A stretch of 64,000 nucleotides of DNA, taken from positions 276,589 to 340,588 of the forward strand of contig BDSI01000045.1 in assembly GCA_003117195.1 (NCBI GenBank). Direction: 5' to 3'. This DNA comes from Eudorina sp. 2006-703-Eu-15. Lineage: Eukaryota > Chlorophyta > Chlorophyceae > Chlamydomonadales > Volvocaceae. This document shows, piece by piece, positions 27,901 through 39,737 of the stretch (its first letter is position 1; every line of letters starts with the position of its first letter). The translations under genes were made by a program, and so were the position numbers. The notes below the pieces were generated by a model. That model was not told where the DNA came from and ran no database searches. It saw nothing but the letters and a program-made list of their open reading frames with translations.

Positions 27901-30003
27901 GTTGAAGGAGGAGTCAGCTGCTCCCTGCTGGCGCTAGCTTCGTCGTCGCTGTAATCTCCAAAAACATTATTATTGACTCCCACGTTGCCGCCGCCGTTGA
28001 CATTATTAACGTTGCCGCCGCCGGACACCTTTGAGGGCGTCGAGCCGTCATAGCGCGAGCTGGCATACAGCCTGCAGGTCGCCCCTCCCGCTGGATAGAT
28101 GGAGACGTCCGTCAGGTACGCCTTGGCATCCGGCTGCGACGGCACGAACTTGAGGTCCAAGTTGACGTTGTTCGCCCCCTGCCCGTAGCTCGGAGTGATC
28201 TGGAGGCCTTTACTGGACATCTCAAGGCACCGTACATAGGCGTCGTACACGGCTGGCTCGAGGGTCTGCTTCAGGACCTGCAAAGTGAGTCGGTGTATGA
28301 CACCAGGCGGCAGCAGGCAGGCACGCGTGTCAGCAAGAGCTTCATACCACGCACATATCAACGAAACGCACGCAGTTCGAGCGAGTCCCGCCGGCTCCCT
28401 CCCCGCCATGTGATTCGGCAGGTCTGGCGCGAATTCCAGGAGGAGGCCGTACATCCTGGCGCACTGGTAACCTGATGTATGTGTTGGCCGGTATGTATGC
28501 ATACATACGGCCATATGGCTGCTTGAGACCCCCCCAGTGATGGAAGATGGGTGCACAGTCCTTGGTATGTAGGGGTTGATGAGATGAGGCGCGCGCCTAC
28601 AAGCAAGCAAGCTATCATCTATCTGGGCCCGTTGGACCATACACCCGTTCGGGACTCGGGTCCACCTTGTAACGATTACTACCAGCTGCTATGCTATATC
28701 AGACACACGCATATGTAGAGACCCAGCCATTCGTGCACAGCGTGCTTTCTTGCATTGACCACATGCCCATATAAATCTACCTGAAGATTGCTACTTGACA
28801 ACGACCCCGTGTTGGACGAGCTGCACGCCGCGGCGCGGTACGACGCGAGGGCGGTCTTGGCTTCCGAGAAAGACGCCTCATTGAAGGTGGTGGTGGTGCT
28901 CCCCGAGGACGTGCCGAAACCCACTCCAAACCGGAAGAGCCCAAACCGGAAAGACGCCATGGCAGCCAATCGAAATTGTTCGGCACGTTGGTAGGACTGG
29001 CTGTTATAGGTATCTTGCAAATATTGACTGCAGCATGCAGCAGCATAGCAAATGACGATGGAGGAGCGAGGTTAGTTCGTTGAACGCAAGCAAGCATTTA
29101 AGTCGATACCCACTATATATACATATATATCATCGGATCCTTTACTGGCCAGCTGCTGAATGTCCGCGTGCATGCCGCTGATTGATGGCCGAGCGATCAT
29201 TTGCCCCCGCCCGCCGTTGACCTTGATCAGGACACACGTGCGTGCGTGGCTTTGCGCGTGTCACATCACTACTGCAGCACCAGCTAGCTAGCGGCCCCTC
29301 CAATATTTGCACACATACATGCGTATTTAGTGTGAGCGCGCACTGTGGGGAAATAACGAGCTAGCTATCTACATCGATCTATCCCGGGCATACCGGCGGG
29401 CGCGCCGTGGCACATACATACATAGACCGTGGACGGCACGCACGCCGCCATCTCTATCTACCGTCCAGGTTCGTGCGTTGACTATGTGCGTCTTACGCAT
29501 CTCAGATATCGATCGATACACGCACATTTGATAATACGTGCGTCGCCTGCGCTTCATCAATCTGTCAGCAGTACGTAGTCCACCTAGCTATTATCAGGTA
29601 TCGATATACATGAACGGACGACAATCGGCAATCGCACCCAAACCTGCTTACTCACCGTGCATGCACGCGCGCGAATCCAAGCCCCACTACATGACACTTA
29701 CTCGAAGGTATACGATGAATAGTCCTGGCAGGCATAAGACTGTGCTGCACTGGCTTGATCGCCCGTTTCTCGACGCGAGTACAGGTTGTAAACCCCGCTT
29801 TCCAGCACTTTGCCACAGGTAAAGGTATCTTGCGCGACCACATTTGAAGGTGACAGAAGTAATAAGCTGGCGAAGGCAACAATAATGCAGGTTGCAATGT
29901 TGCCTATGTTGGTTCTTGGTGACGACGGCGACGATGACGATAATGACGATGACAACGGGCATGACCTCCTCATCATCGCCTTTTTGGTTCTCCCACGCTT
30001 CAT
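23207..30003 (-). CDS. Secreted Pro-rich coiled-coil glycoprotein, copy 2 (9 exons traced)
   Basis: Paralog of the gene at 6569-13208. Exons: 30003-29702, 29027-28781, 28277-27262, 27081-26937, 26448-26167, 25910-25848, about 25372-25274, 24242-24209, 23611-23207. Start at MKRGRTKKAMMRR; copy 1 has Ile in place of this Met and must begin 9 codons later. Exons 2-6 differ from copy 1 by only a few residues (two extra Pro in exon 3, three fewer coiled-coil residues in exon 5). The 25274-25372 exon is a hybrid: its 5' half repeats the exon 5 coiled coil (LEKLIKSQQEQL) and its 3' half is a 21-residue repeat (STDQAALTSRLTAAENQ); its acceptor is unclear because it abuts the repeat at 25373. The last domain keeps VDDYGDVFVDG and PGFHTLAVRCRN but is only about 70 percent identical to copy 1. 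No disabling change was seen. Confidence 0.72.
24909..25005. repeat. AT microsatellite in copy 2
   Basis: About 97 bp of AT/TA dinucleotides with one phase break near 24988. It lies in a different intron from the (AT)72 of copy 1, so the two arrays arose independently. Confidence 0.95.
26677..26768. repeat. 43-bp-stem foldback in an intron, copy 2
   Basis: The same hairpin as at 9915-10006, offset by 16762 bp, with identical arms and loop as far as I can read. It was present before the duplication or copied by gene conversion. Confidence 0.9.
28385..28679 (+). repeat. Dispersed ~300-bp repeat, member in duplication copy 2
   Basis: Nearly identical to 11590-11901 because it lies inside the segmental duplication; same intron of the glycoprotein gene. 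Confidence 0.7.
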
Positions 30004-31049
30004 TATCGCGAAATAAATAATCAGGTGTAGTAGTGAGTTGCTTGATCGATCAAATATTAGATGAAAACACGTTATCCTGCAAACATCTACGTATAAGTGT
30101 ACATATCGATAATTATAAATTATTTCGACTATCAAGCAAACCACGGCAGCAAGCCCATGCTGCCCAGCGAATGTTGTACGGCGGCGACGGGCGGATGGAC
30201 GGACGGCGGGTAGCCGTTCGTGCGTTTTATTATTTAACAGCCAGCAATTCGTTGCTGGCTTGCCCCATGCGTAAATTCTTTTGGACGTTCTGGTAAAGCA
30301 TTCTTAACAGCGGCAGATAACAATATCTTCAAGACGTAGCATGCATAGGGCTGCGCGTGTCTGTACTTACAAACACTATATCCCTGTTTGGCTACAAGTG
30401 GTCAATTATCAAGAAGCTGCAGTACGGCCAAAAAGGGAGTTCCGTTCCCTATGTCAGACATCGGTTGGTTGGGTCACTACTTTATCAAGGCGATGGGCAT
30501 CGCATAGTGAAGAAGGAAATCAATGTTCAGTGTCGCGTAAATAACTTTTTTTGCTGTCAAATAAAATGTACTGCTTGTAGCTAGGTTTGCTTTACTTACG
30601 AATCCGCACCAGTCAAGTATTCCATTCTTATTGTCAATAATTGAGTGATTTATGTACGCGTGCGTCCGGAATATTTTACGGGTTGACATTGCGCTTAAAC
30701 GCATGCATGCGATTCGTGCGTAGCTAGCATCAATCATTTAATGCCGCATATGCGAGCGAACGTGATACGTAAGATACTTCACATTTATCGGCACAGTAAT
30801 CACAATATGTATCCCCGTTTGGCAACACCCGGTTGACACCTACCGAGAAGCCGCACCTACCTTCCTCGCTCAATGTCAGACATGATGGCATGATGACCCT
30901 TTGCTTGGGTCACTGGTCAAGCTATCGCTCGGCTTCGAACAGTGGATTTTTATACATGTATTATTCATACATAGGATTGCATTTTGGTGTACATAGTTCT
31001 TCGTGCCCGGCTTTCTTTCAATCCGCATCAGTCACGCCTTTCTCGTTTT
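30004..31049. other. Upstream region of glycoprotein copy 2
   Basis: No gene seen. Collinear with 13209-14320; moderately diverged. Ends where the non-LTR retroelement fragment has inserted (cacgcctttctcgtt is shared with copy 1, then the copies part). Confidence 0.45.
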
Positions 31050-31283
31050 CTGTGGAAAAACAAGCGGCGGCCACCTGCGCTGAGTTCCTGTATGGACCGA
31101 CTGGCTTGTAGGCGATTACTGGCGATTACCGTTACATATCGTATATCATCGGAGAAGAGGAAACAGGAGTTCCCTCAAGCAAGATGCCCAAATAGCCCCG
31201 ATCAGGCGATGCGCTCCGGAACCGGGACCACGCACAGAACCTATGCATGCTGATGAGGCATCGGTAAGCACGGTGACCCGTAC

Positions 31284-31830
31284 ACGACCCTTGCTCGAGC
31301 AAGGGTAAAAGTGAGCCGTGGCTTACCCTTTGCTCGAGCAAGGGTACACATTTTTTCTTCATTACGAGACAGCACAAGTGCAAATAAATATAAACATCAC
31401 CTTAATACTATTGGGGATCGATGTTTGGGGCAGATAAGGACATAAGGGTGGGACAAACAGCCCGGCCCTACCTGCAGCGGCTTGAGCAAGGGGCCGTGCG
31501 CGACCCTTGCTCAGGGTGTAGCAGCCGCCGTTCAGCCTTGGAAAAACGGGCGCAACTGAACTCCCCGCCCCTACGCACCCATACAGTGCATAGCCGTACG
31601 TGCCTAGGCGACCCCGGCGTGGGAGCATGGGGTCCCTGCCGTACACTTAGCACTCCTGGCGTTCACACCCCTTGCTCAGGACCGGGGCGGCCACGGAGCC
31701 GCCGCCCGACCTGCCTGAACGCGCCTGCACATGTCCCCGCCTCGACCTGTCGCGCCGGAATGCCGGCGGCGTCGCGGCGCGTTGCCAAAACGGGCCGGCT
31801 TGCCCGCGGCAGCCTGAGCAAGGAAGTGCG
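31284..31830. repeat. Cluster of CCTTGCTC / GAGCAAGG words
   Basis: Two near-perfect 18-bp palindromes cccttgctcgagcaaggg (about 31287 and 31327, the second with a 1-base change) and four further half-sites near 31482, 31504, 31669 and 31812, inside the LINE fragment. Confidence 0.7.
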
Positions 31831-31859
31831 CCGGACGTTCACTATATCAACATTGTGAA

Positions 31860-32513
31860 GTGTCGAGGATGGTTTCCAAGGTAATAGAGAACATGCAGCG
31901 GATGTGGACGGAGGCCAAGTGGGAAAACTCCAATAAGGAGGCGTATTGGCGACTGGCGGTTGATGGCATCCCAATGCTTGGTAACTCCCACATGAGGGGG
32001 GCGGCGGTGGCCCCTTGTGGATGCGGGACGTACCCCGGCGCCGGGGCGATACGGCCAACACCCAGGCAACACCATTTTTGGGGCTGTGGGGTGGCACAAG
32101 CGGTGGTCGCGCAGATCGAGGCAAGGATAGGGGTGAGCCTTCAAAGGCAGCAGGTGTGGCTCGCAACGCCCCCCGTGGGTGTGCAACAGTGTGTCTGGGA
32201 CGTTGTCATCTTGGCGGCAACCAGTGCCATGGAAACGGGCCGGCGAGCCCTGAGGGCCGACAGGTCCAGGAACGCGGGCGGGATCCCGCGGCCCTTAGGG
32301 GACGCTGAAGGGCTAGCCGCCCGGCGGGCAGTGGCAGACTTTTGGAGCCGACTCTACGACTTCGCTGAGCTGGGAGTCCCAGTGAAAGGGTGGTCAGCGC
32401 TCAGCGGTGGGGGCTACACCCCCCATCCTGAAAGTGCAGGACGGTCGTCTTGTGTGCCGAGGCCCGGTTCCGTCAGGCCAGGATTCTTAAGCCCTGTAGG
32501 TATTCTGTCGTAA
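31860..32513 (+). CDS. LINE ORF2 C-terminal region (fragment)
   Basis: Resembles the post-reverse-transcriptase region of plant and algal LINEs: YWRLAVDGIPML, a cysteine pair CGCG, then RQHHFWGCGVAQAVV, i.e. the conserved C..C...HHxFxxC zinc-finger-like motif, followed by QVWLATPPVGV. The reverse transcriptase and endonuclease domains are missing, so it is a dead fragment. The first Met is not a true start; the frame begins inside a former long ORF. Confidence 0.7.
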   Translation: MSRMVSKVIENMQRMWTEAKWENSNKEAYWRLAVDGIPMLGNSHMRGAAVAPCGCGTYPGAGAIRPTPRQHHFWGCGVAQAVVAQIEARIGVSLQRQQVWLATPPVGVQQCVWDVVILAATSAMETGRRALRADRSRNAGGIPRPLGDAEGLAARRAVADFWSRLYDFAELGVPVKGWSALSGGGYTPHPESAGRSSCVPRPGSVRPGFLSPVGILS

Positions 32514-33054
32514 TAGACCGCGGGTAGACAGGGCACTGACGCCCAGTGGAGCTATCGCTAGGTGTGGGCGGTTTATTCGGCCCGGTGGGACCGTACGGGC
32601 AGGCCCCTGATGGTGACTCGCGACGTCGCGAGCCCCCGTGGCCCTCCAAGACTACGGGCCAAGTGACCCCGCCTTGGTGGGGGTGGGGGTTCGCTAATAG
32701 GGCGGGGCGCCCTGGTGGCTAACTCCCCCTGAGCGGGCTTTATCCCTTGCCATGGTTGGTTCTCAGGAACGGGGTGGTTCCCTGGTAGTGTGGACCCGGG
32801 GAGTGTTTCGGTGCACTTGGGGAGCCTGTCCGGAGCGCCATGGTGGCGTTAGTTCATTGAGGCAGTGTATGGTGAGGAAGCCTCGGCTGTCGCCGGGGCT
32901 GTCACCGATGACCCGCGGGGTCCGCTGTAACATCCTAATAATAACATTGTCGTCAATTCCTACGGCAATACCAGTTTTTGGTTGATACAATGGCGCGTTG
33001 CGTTGAATAATGATGTGCCATCCGTTAATGCGTGCTTCACTCGGAGGCCGCCCC

Positions 33055-33300
33055 GCCCGATGTCAGACTGTACGGCAAGTGTACGATGATATTTTCAGTT
33101 CACCTTCTACTTTCGCATGTCACATTGTTGCTACCACAGTCAACGCTCTCCGGCCACACCGCTGGATACGTAAATGCAAGGTGCAACCGACCGGTAGGTG
33201 TAACTCAACCGCCGGCATGTCGCTCGTCTCGGCCCGAAGGGCGACGATAGCAGACATAGCGCGACCTCTCCAAATCGCAAACAATCGGTTTTGTTGGAGT
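33055..33300. repeat. Copy of the 1160-1330 block
   Basis: Diverged direct repeat of about 1160-1400 near the window start. It follows directly on the end of duplication copy 2, so it marks either a third, older duplication or a dispersed element. Confidence 0.6.
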
Positions 33301-33870
33301 CGGGGGCTCCTAAATCTTAAGATGACAGCAATAATGCTTATACTGCTTGACCACAGCAGATGGTTCTGCTGGCCGTAGAAACCGACCTTCGAACTCGTCA
33401 CTACAGCCTCCAGTGGCACAGTCAGCGAGCTTGAACTGCTTTGCCGAATAGGGACTCTCCGCGCCCTTCCTAGCGAGCTTGCGCGAGCCAGGATGCGGGC
33501 CGCTAACTCATCAAGCAGTGTGTATAGTACGCATGTAGGACAGCCTCGGATGGGCTCAAAAAGGTATTGCGGACCGTTAAACATTTAGCACGGTTTCATA
33601 GATAGCTCTGAAAGTGTTGGACAATGTCACACGACAACGAAACACCTTCTCGGACATTTTGAAATGCATTGCGCAATTCATTCCCGAAAATGAAATTGTT
33701 TGCTGTTTGAAGCTCGTCAACAAATTTGCGGCTAAGACTTTCCAATAGCACAAGGTGGTCAAACTCTCTGAGCCTGTGCCCGAACGCGCTTTTCGACTGT
33801 ACTGGACCTCCCCTGGCCGCATTCACTCTTTGAGTTGGGCTTCACGCTGTTCACTAGTGCGATTGACTGC

Positions 33871-33930
33871 TGTTGTAATTAACTGCCGGACATCCCGAGC
33901 GCTCGGGATGTCCGGCAGTTAATTACAACA
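33871..33930. repeat. Perfect 60-bp palindrome inside the ankyrin gene
   Basis: 30-bp arms with no spacer, centred between 33900 and 33901 (gagc|gctc). The right arm continues the coding sequence (TTAATGSLANTN frame); the left arm is its inverted copy, so it looks like an inverted duplication made at this site rather than a foreign insert. Confidence 0.97.
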
Positions 33931-35315
33931 ACTGCCGCAACCGGCAGTTTGGCAAATACAAATGTGGCAGTCGGCCTGGCGGGGATCGCTTTCGCTGCTG
34001 CGCCCTGGGCCATGGAAGCCGCCGCTGCCGCCGGGCACGTCGATGTATGCGCGCTGCTCCGGGACCACGGATGCGCATGGGGAGACGCGCTCCTGTTCGC
34101 AGCACAGGCGGGCCAGCTAGCCGTCTGCAAGTGGCTAATCGGCAACGGCTGCCCGTGGAGCCTGTTGGCGGCCTGCACCGCAGCGTCCGCCGGCCACGCC
34201 CACGTCACCAACTGGCTGCTGCAGCGCCCCGTCTGCATCGATGTCTACAGGGGAACCCAGTCCGAAACGTACCCCATCTTCTGCTTGCTGGAGGGCGCTG
34301 CGGAAGGCTACGACCTCGGGTCGCTGCAGCTCCTCTTAGCTCCCTCGGGCTGGCTCAGCTGGAGGCTGCTGAGGATAAGCAGTATCAGCAGCCGGCCGAG
34401 TCTGGAACTCAGCAGCAGCCAAACGGCAACAGGACGCAGCAGCAGACGTTTGGCGGCGTCCTGGAGCTGTGGGCCGGCAACCTGCAGTCCCTCCCTCCCC
34501 GGGCGGCGGCGCGCGTCATGGCTGCGGCGGTGCGCAGCCCCACGCCCGACTGGCGCGCCAAGGCGGAGTGGCTGGAGAGGCTCGGCTGGCACGACCCACC
34601 AGAGGTCCGCTCCCTCGGCTGCTGCTTGGACGGCCACGTAGCGAAATGCGCCATGCAGCGCGCGGACGCGCTCGACCGGCTGGTATGGCTGCAGGCCAGG
34701 GGCTACTTGCAGCAGTCAGCCGCCGCGGCTGCGTTCGCCGGCGCGGCGAGTCCGGCTGTGCTCCAGGGGCTGGCCGCCCTGGGGCTCAGAGCAGACGCCT
34801 GGGTCTGTACGGACGTGGCGCGGAGCGGCAACCTGCAGTTCCTGGTGGACCAGATGGGGGCGGCGGCCGACGAGGAGGGCATGCTGGCGGCGTTCCGATC
34901 CGGGCAGGTTGCGGCGTTGCGGTTCCTGCGCACGCGCGGCGGGACCTTCGGGCCGGAACAGCTGGAGGCGGCCCTGCAGGCCTGGCGCTCTTTTCACGGC
35001 GAGGACGTGCCGGGGCCTGAGGTGGTGCGCTGGGCGGTGGAGGCGCTGGGTGACGACGCGGGGGCGGTCAGTGGGCTGATGGAGGCGGCGGCGTTGGCCG
35101 GCAGCGTGGAGCTGATGTCAGAGCTGCGGCAGCGCGGGGCGGGCTGGGGTGCGATGACGTTCGCCTGGGCGATGAAGTGCGGCTGCGTGGCGGCGTTGGA
35201 GTGGCTGGCGGCCAACGGCTGCCCGACCGAGGTAAGCGGGCGGGGCAAGGTGGAGCTAGGGGACGCCCTTGCTTGGGAAACGGGGCAACAAGGCGCTCTT
35301 TGGTGTGTATGTTAG

Positions 35316-35345
35316 TCAGCAGGGCGGGGCGCCCCGCCCTGCTGA
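35316..35345. repeat. Perfect 30-bp GC-rich palindrome in the ankyrin A intron
   Basis: tcagcagggcggggc followed by its exact complement, no spacer, about 85 bp downstream of the donor at 35232. Confidence 0.95.
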
Positions 35346-36360
35346 GCGGAATAGGTGCGAATCATGAAAGCTCACAACACCGAACGAAACCGTGATGAAC
35401 CATGAGATGTGTACGTGGGGACGAGCACGTACATGGATATCCGTACATGAAGAGCGACGTGCCGCGATGAGAACCATGTCGGTTGGGGTCGGTGCCAACT
35501 TCCGGCACATGTGTGGAACATGGGTCGTCTGCGTTGCGCCTGCAGGTTGTGGGACCCCGCCGCCGACCTGCAGCAGCAACCATTGCATTTGGGGCCGGGC
35601 CAGGCTGCTGCCCTGGGTTTTGCACGTACGTATGGGATCAGCACCGAGCGCGCGGGTGTCACAGTCCTTGCTTAGCTTATTTGCTAACCGGGTTGGATTG
35701 GTCAGCATACATCGCGCACAGATAGAACGCACAGCGCACAACGGGGCATGCAAGGGTTTTCGTCAGCAGCGAGCTGTGGCAACGAAACGTGACGAAGGAT
35801 TGGGCCAGTATGCCTTCTGCATCGCTCACACTGACACATCGATCGCTCGACGATTCCCCTGCCACAGACGCAGCCTTCGGCACACGGCGGGCCCTGTTAC
35901 CAAAAACCCAGGGTAGGTCTTGTTCCCCACACGCGCACATTCCCTTCCCCCCCACCTGTTCTCCCGCTCCGTCTTCTGCTGCCCGGCTCGGCACCCCATA
36001 CAGGTGCCCATCGGCGCCTACGTGGCGTTCGCCCAAAAGGGCGACCTGTCCACGCTGCGGTGCTGCATCCTGGGGCTGGCCTGCCCCTGCGACAAGGGCG
36101 AGTTGCTCCTGGCGTGCATCAAGGACTACTTCTGCAGCCTGCAGATGCTGCAGTGGTTGCGCCACGAGGCGGGGTGTCCGCTCCTGGACTGGGACGCGGC
36201 CTTCCGCGGGGCACGCATCCGCATGATGTACGGCGAGGCGGGCGTGACGTTACGGTGGCTGGAGGAGGAGCGCGCGGCGGCGCGGCGGCCGCGGAGGCGC
36301 ACGCTGTGGGACTGGGCCCGGGCGGCCGTCGCGGCGGTCTGGCCCCCGCGTGTGAGCTAG

Positions 36361-37461
36361 GGGCGTCGCGCGGGCGAATCTGAACCGACACAGCAGCCTT
36401 GGGGGTACGGTAATTCGGGCGCATCTGGAGTAGTAAGAGCTTGATGAGTTTAGACGGGCCGGCGAACATCCATCTTGCGTGGCTGGTGACGTCAGTTTCG
36501 TTACAGCAGTGTGCTTAACTCGACGGCATGCACTTAAATCTAACCCAGCCGCCAAAGATGCCGTCGGGAACTAAGCCTGCTGTTTGGGCGCGGCCTAAAT
36601 AAACCTGACGCAAGCTCAAAACACCTGATCAGCATCAGCGAGGGCCTTAACATTACGAATGTTACAGCGGAGGGCCTGTACAATAATGTTCGCACGTTCG
36701 GGTCGGATGCGGGGGTTCCATACATACAGCGGCATCGCCTCCTTGCTTGGGCGCGTCTTGGTGCGTGGTGCCTCCCTAACTGATGACAGTATATATGCAG
36801 TGCAGCAGCCATCGATGCGCCTACGTACGTCGTGTACGCAGCGCGCAGCGCCTGCCTGCTCGCCTCCTGGCGCACTGGTCCTCTCAGACCGTCCTTCGCA
36901 TACATCCGGCACTGCTAGCCGCTGGGCAGGTTGCTGCGTTCGCGCGGACGCAAGGGGCAGCCAGGCGGTGGGGCGGCGAGGCTGGGCGCCGGTGTGCAAG
37001 ACGCGGGTCCGTCCGTCCGTCCGTCTGTCCTTCCGCCGGCTGGAGGGGATCTCGGAGGTTGGAGCCCCATCCAGTGATCGGAAGTGAGCCAGTTTGGGGC
37101 CGGCGGCATCCCGTCCTGTCGGTTGCGAGTGGCCCGTCCTTCGACTTTCCTTTGTGTGTGCAACGCCCCCGTGGACACAGCGCGGGAATCCCGGCCTGGC
37201 ATCGAATGCGAGGGCTAGGCACGCACGACGACGTCCGCACGATTACCGGGCGGTTACGTTGGCATCGGCGTTGGCGTCATCATTAGCCACCCAGGCGCCT
37301 GTATGTCGGTTTCCTTTGGAGGTGAGGGGGGACGCCGAGGGGGGTGTGCTGGAGGGAGCGTCGCTTGCCTGAGTTTCCAGCACTAACCGGCGATTGGGGA
37401 CCCCCACTGGACGTCTGTCTCACCAGGACAGCGAGGTCATCAACAGTGCGGCAATCTCTAC

Positions 37462-37492
<31 letters not shown>

Positions 37493-38289
37493 TCAAAGTT
37501 GGTGTGAATGATGATACGCATTCGCGCGGCCAAGCAGCCGGTGAGGCTGGAGGCAGGGCGGATCGGTTGGGCAGCGCGGGGTGTTACCGTGCTGGGGTGC
37601 AAGGCGAGTCCGCTGTGAGTTGATTGGGGGCCGTTGGGCAGTTCGGGGTGCAGGCGCGGATGAAGGGGTTACACTTCAGGACGTCGTTGAGGGGCCCATC
37701 CAGGCGCACCCTGTGGCAGGGCCCAGGGCGTGGCTGGCAGGGTGAGCCTGCGTGTCCGTACGTGGACGTACGGCGACCTGCGGGGTGTGGCGGATGTACG
37801 GCTTTGCTGACGTAGGTGGGGCGGCGGCGCGGCACACCCCGGAGCTGCACACACAGTCAGCCCGCTTGGGACGGCTTTCTTTTGGCGCATGACGGGTGCC
37901 CAGTACGCCAGCAGAAACGGCTGCGCGGTGACGTGTCGCTGAGTCTATACGGCAGGACAGGTTACATTTGAAAAGGGTATGCATTGGTCACTTTCGCGTG
38001 GTTACCAACCCGCAGTGCTTGCGACCTGTCCGCATCGATTCTCACACAGGGCAACTGAAAGCAGCGCGCGGCGCATCACCACCGCATCATGTCAGGCCAT
38101 CATTCCCTCCGAACACGTGATCTAAGGGGGGCATCCCGTTCAACAACGGCGCCGCTGCGGCTGTTTCCCGGCTGTTTCAGGCCCTTAATGAAAAGCAGTA
38201 CTACGGCAGGGGCCCCTAGCCGCGGGAATGATCAACATACGTCGTTGCGGGCAGCAGCGACTGCATCCGATGTGCTGCTGCGCTGACTG
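36361..38289. other. No gene seen
   Basis: No exon chain on either strand. Contains a (TCTG)8 microsatellite at about 37459-37490 and a shorter GTCC run near 37009. Confidence 0.45.
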
Positions 38290-38530
38290 GCTGGGGCGCC
38301 AGCAGTAAGACGCGTATTTCGGGGCTTCTGGCGCGCTTTCCAGGAGTGCCAATCCTGGCCCGCTGGTAGCCTGGTGTGTTGGCCGGCATGGCTGCATGAC
38401 CCCAAGGGGGGTGATGGAGGATGGGTGCGCATCCCTTGGTACGTAGGGGGTTCATGAGATGAGGCGCCTACGAGCTCTCTGGCGTTGGACCGCCCGGTCG
38501 GGACGCAGGGTCCACCTTGTAACGGTTACA
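38290..38530 (+). repeat. Dispersed ~300-bp repeat, diverged independent member
   Basis: Shares tacgtagggggttcatgagatgaggcg-type words and the terminus gggtccaccttgtaacggtt with the other members but is clearly diverged. It is outside the duplication, so it is an independent insertion. Confidence 0.65.
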
Positions 38531-38664
38531 TTACAGTAAGCCGCGTGACGCAGCCTGCCAGCCTCGTGGTCGCTTATGGCAGTGTGACTTGGGTTGTTAA
38601 ATTGAAAAAAGAAGTAAGCCCTAAAAAGCGAACCCGGGCACACCCAGAAAAACTCAGCATTATT

Positions 38665-38706
38665 GGGCGGGGCCCCAGCGCGAAGCGCGTTCGGGGGGCC
38701 CCGCCC
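38665..38706. repeat. GC-rich stem-loop
   Basis: gggcggggcccc at 38665-38676 pairs perfectly with 38695-38706; the 18-nt loop contains a further gcgc/gcgc stem. Confidence 0.7.
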
Positions 38707-39652
38707 CCTAGGATTGCCCCTGTCCGTGTGTGTGTGTCCGTGTGTCCGTGGGTAACGGCAAAACGTTCATTATCCGCTAAACTAATTCGCTATGTTTGTC
38801 ATATTAATTGTCCTCTATTGCAAGGTAACTTTGGTTTGGCTGAAAAAAAATTCTTTGCGCACAAACGGTCAAAGTAAAGCTCTGCGGTCTCCATGGACCC
38901 GAGTCAACATCCACCCAACGCCTCTCGCGCTCATGTTTGTTGCAACAGGTGCCGCGTGATGAATACTTGGATGAGGGGCAGGTGGCGCGTGCTAAATTGA
39001 ACTTCCATAGTGTTCTGATGTAAATTGAACATCAAGATGCCACCAACACCAAGATTTGCCTTTCTGTTTTGCCAGATGAATACAATTCAACATTATGTAT
39101 TGAATCAAAGTTTCAAGATGCAAAGGGACAGCATACCGAGTACCAACGAGTTCTCCAGTTCCGATGGCCCGAAGTCCGGCTCTCACCGCGACTTTTTTTC
39201 ACCCTGCTTTTGCTTTACATTGCTATGTAACTATTGTAGCAAACTTTAGAGGTTCACGTCTGCTGCACGCGTGCAGCAGAAGGGTTGCAAGCTTGCCGAC
39301 GGACCAAACAACGACAGTTCACGGCCAGAATGCTTCAACTCGATTTTTGATATCTGCTTGACAGACGGATGTGGTAGTGCAGAGGCGTCTAGCGTTACGA
39401 TAATAATGCAGATGCGGTAACCGCCGTTGGCGGCGCGTACTGCAGCTTGGTTTCGCGGCTACCCTACCTGCATGATCTTGCTCAATCTATGCACGCCGAT
39501 CCACCTCCAACATCAACGACACCCTCAATGGCACCCTTTCACTCTCTCACACTCTTGCGTGGTAACAGAGTTTCCGTTGTAAAGCAAGCGGCCTGTACGG
39601 ATTGTAGGGGGCCCCGCCCTTTTCCGGCTTCGAGGAAGCCGACCCCTACTTG

Positions 39653-39737
39653 TTTAAGGATGTTACAGCGGACCCCGTGGGTCATCGGTGACAGCCAACG
39701 GCGACAGCCGAGGCTTCCTCACCATACACTGCATACT
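39653..39737 (-). mobile_element. LINE 3'-end fragment
   Basis: Reverse complement of about 32866-32940: gtgaggaagcctcggctgtcg ... ctgtaacatcc, about 85 bp with few changes. Severely 5'-truncated insertion of the same family. Confidence 0.75.

Larger units (their letters stand above)
31050..32940 (+). mobile_element. 5'-truncated non-LTR (LINE) retrotransposon
   Basis: Interrupts the duplication: copy 1 runs on smoothly at 14320-14340 where copy 2 has this 1.9-kb insert. It contains the C-terminal part of a LINE polymerase (31860-32513), a ~420-bp 3' UTR and an end reading ctgtaacatcctaataata. The same 3' end recurs at 39653-39737 (minus) and in part at 44796-44856, confirming a family with a fixed 3' terminus, as expected of target-primed reverse transcription. 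Confidence 0.75.
15027..33050. repeat. Segmental duplication, copy 2 (interrupted)
   Basis: Counterpart of 3790-14440. Removing the retroelement at 15744-21151 and the non-LTR fragment at about 31050-32940 brings it close to the length of copy 1. Collinear order of all anchor pairs and same orientation show a tandem direct duplication. Its middle (25373-29330) is almost identical to copy 1 while 21.2-25.3 kb is much more diverged. Confidence 0.85.
33600..36360 (+). pseudogene. Ankyrin-type protein with F-box-like N-terminus, A (likely broken)
   Basis: N-terminal part: SDILKCIAQFIPENEIVCCLKLVNKF then VVKLSEPVPERAFRLYW, a layout I associate with volvocine ankyrin proteins with a degenerate F-box-like start. 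Ankyrin-like units follow: AAAAAGHVDVCALLRDHGC, AAQAGQLAVCKWLIGNGC, AALAGSVELMSELRQRGAGW, AMKCGCVAALEWLAANGCPTE. The exon ends at 35231 and joins 36004-36360 (VPIGAYVAFAQKGDLSTLRCC to stop TAG). Lesions: no ATG in frame before the N-terminal part, TAG at 33746-33748, a 60-bp palindrome at 33871-33930 that shifts the frame, and another frame change near 34340. Such proteins are presumed protein-interaction scaffolds; specific role unknown. Assembly error could explain one lesion but hardly all. Confidence 0.7.

Noticed and set aside
33741..33750. Reading the TAG at 33746 as part of an intron acceptor
   Set aside because: ccaatag could serve as an acceptor, but no donor removes the stop without also deleting the conserved F-box-like segment.
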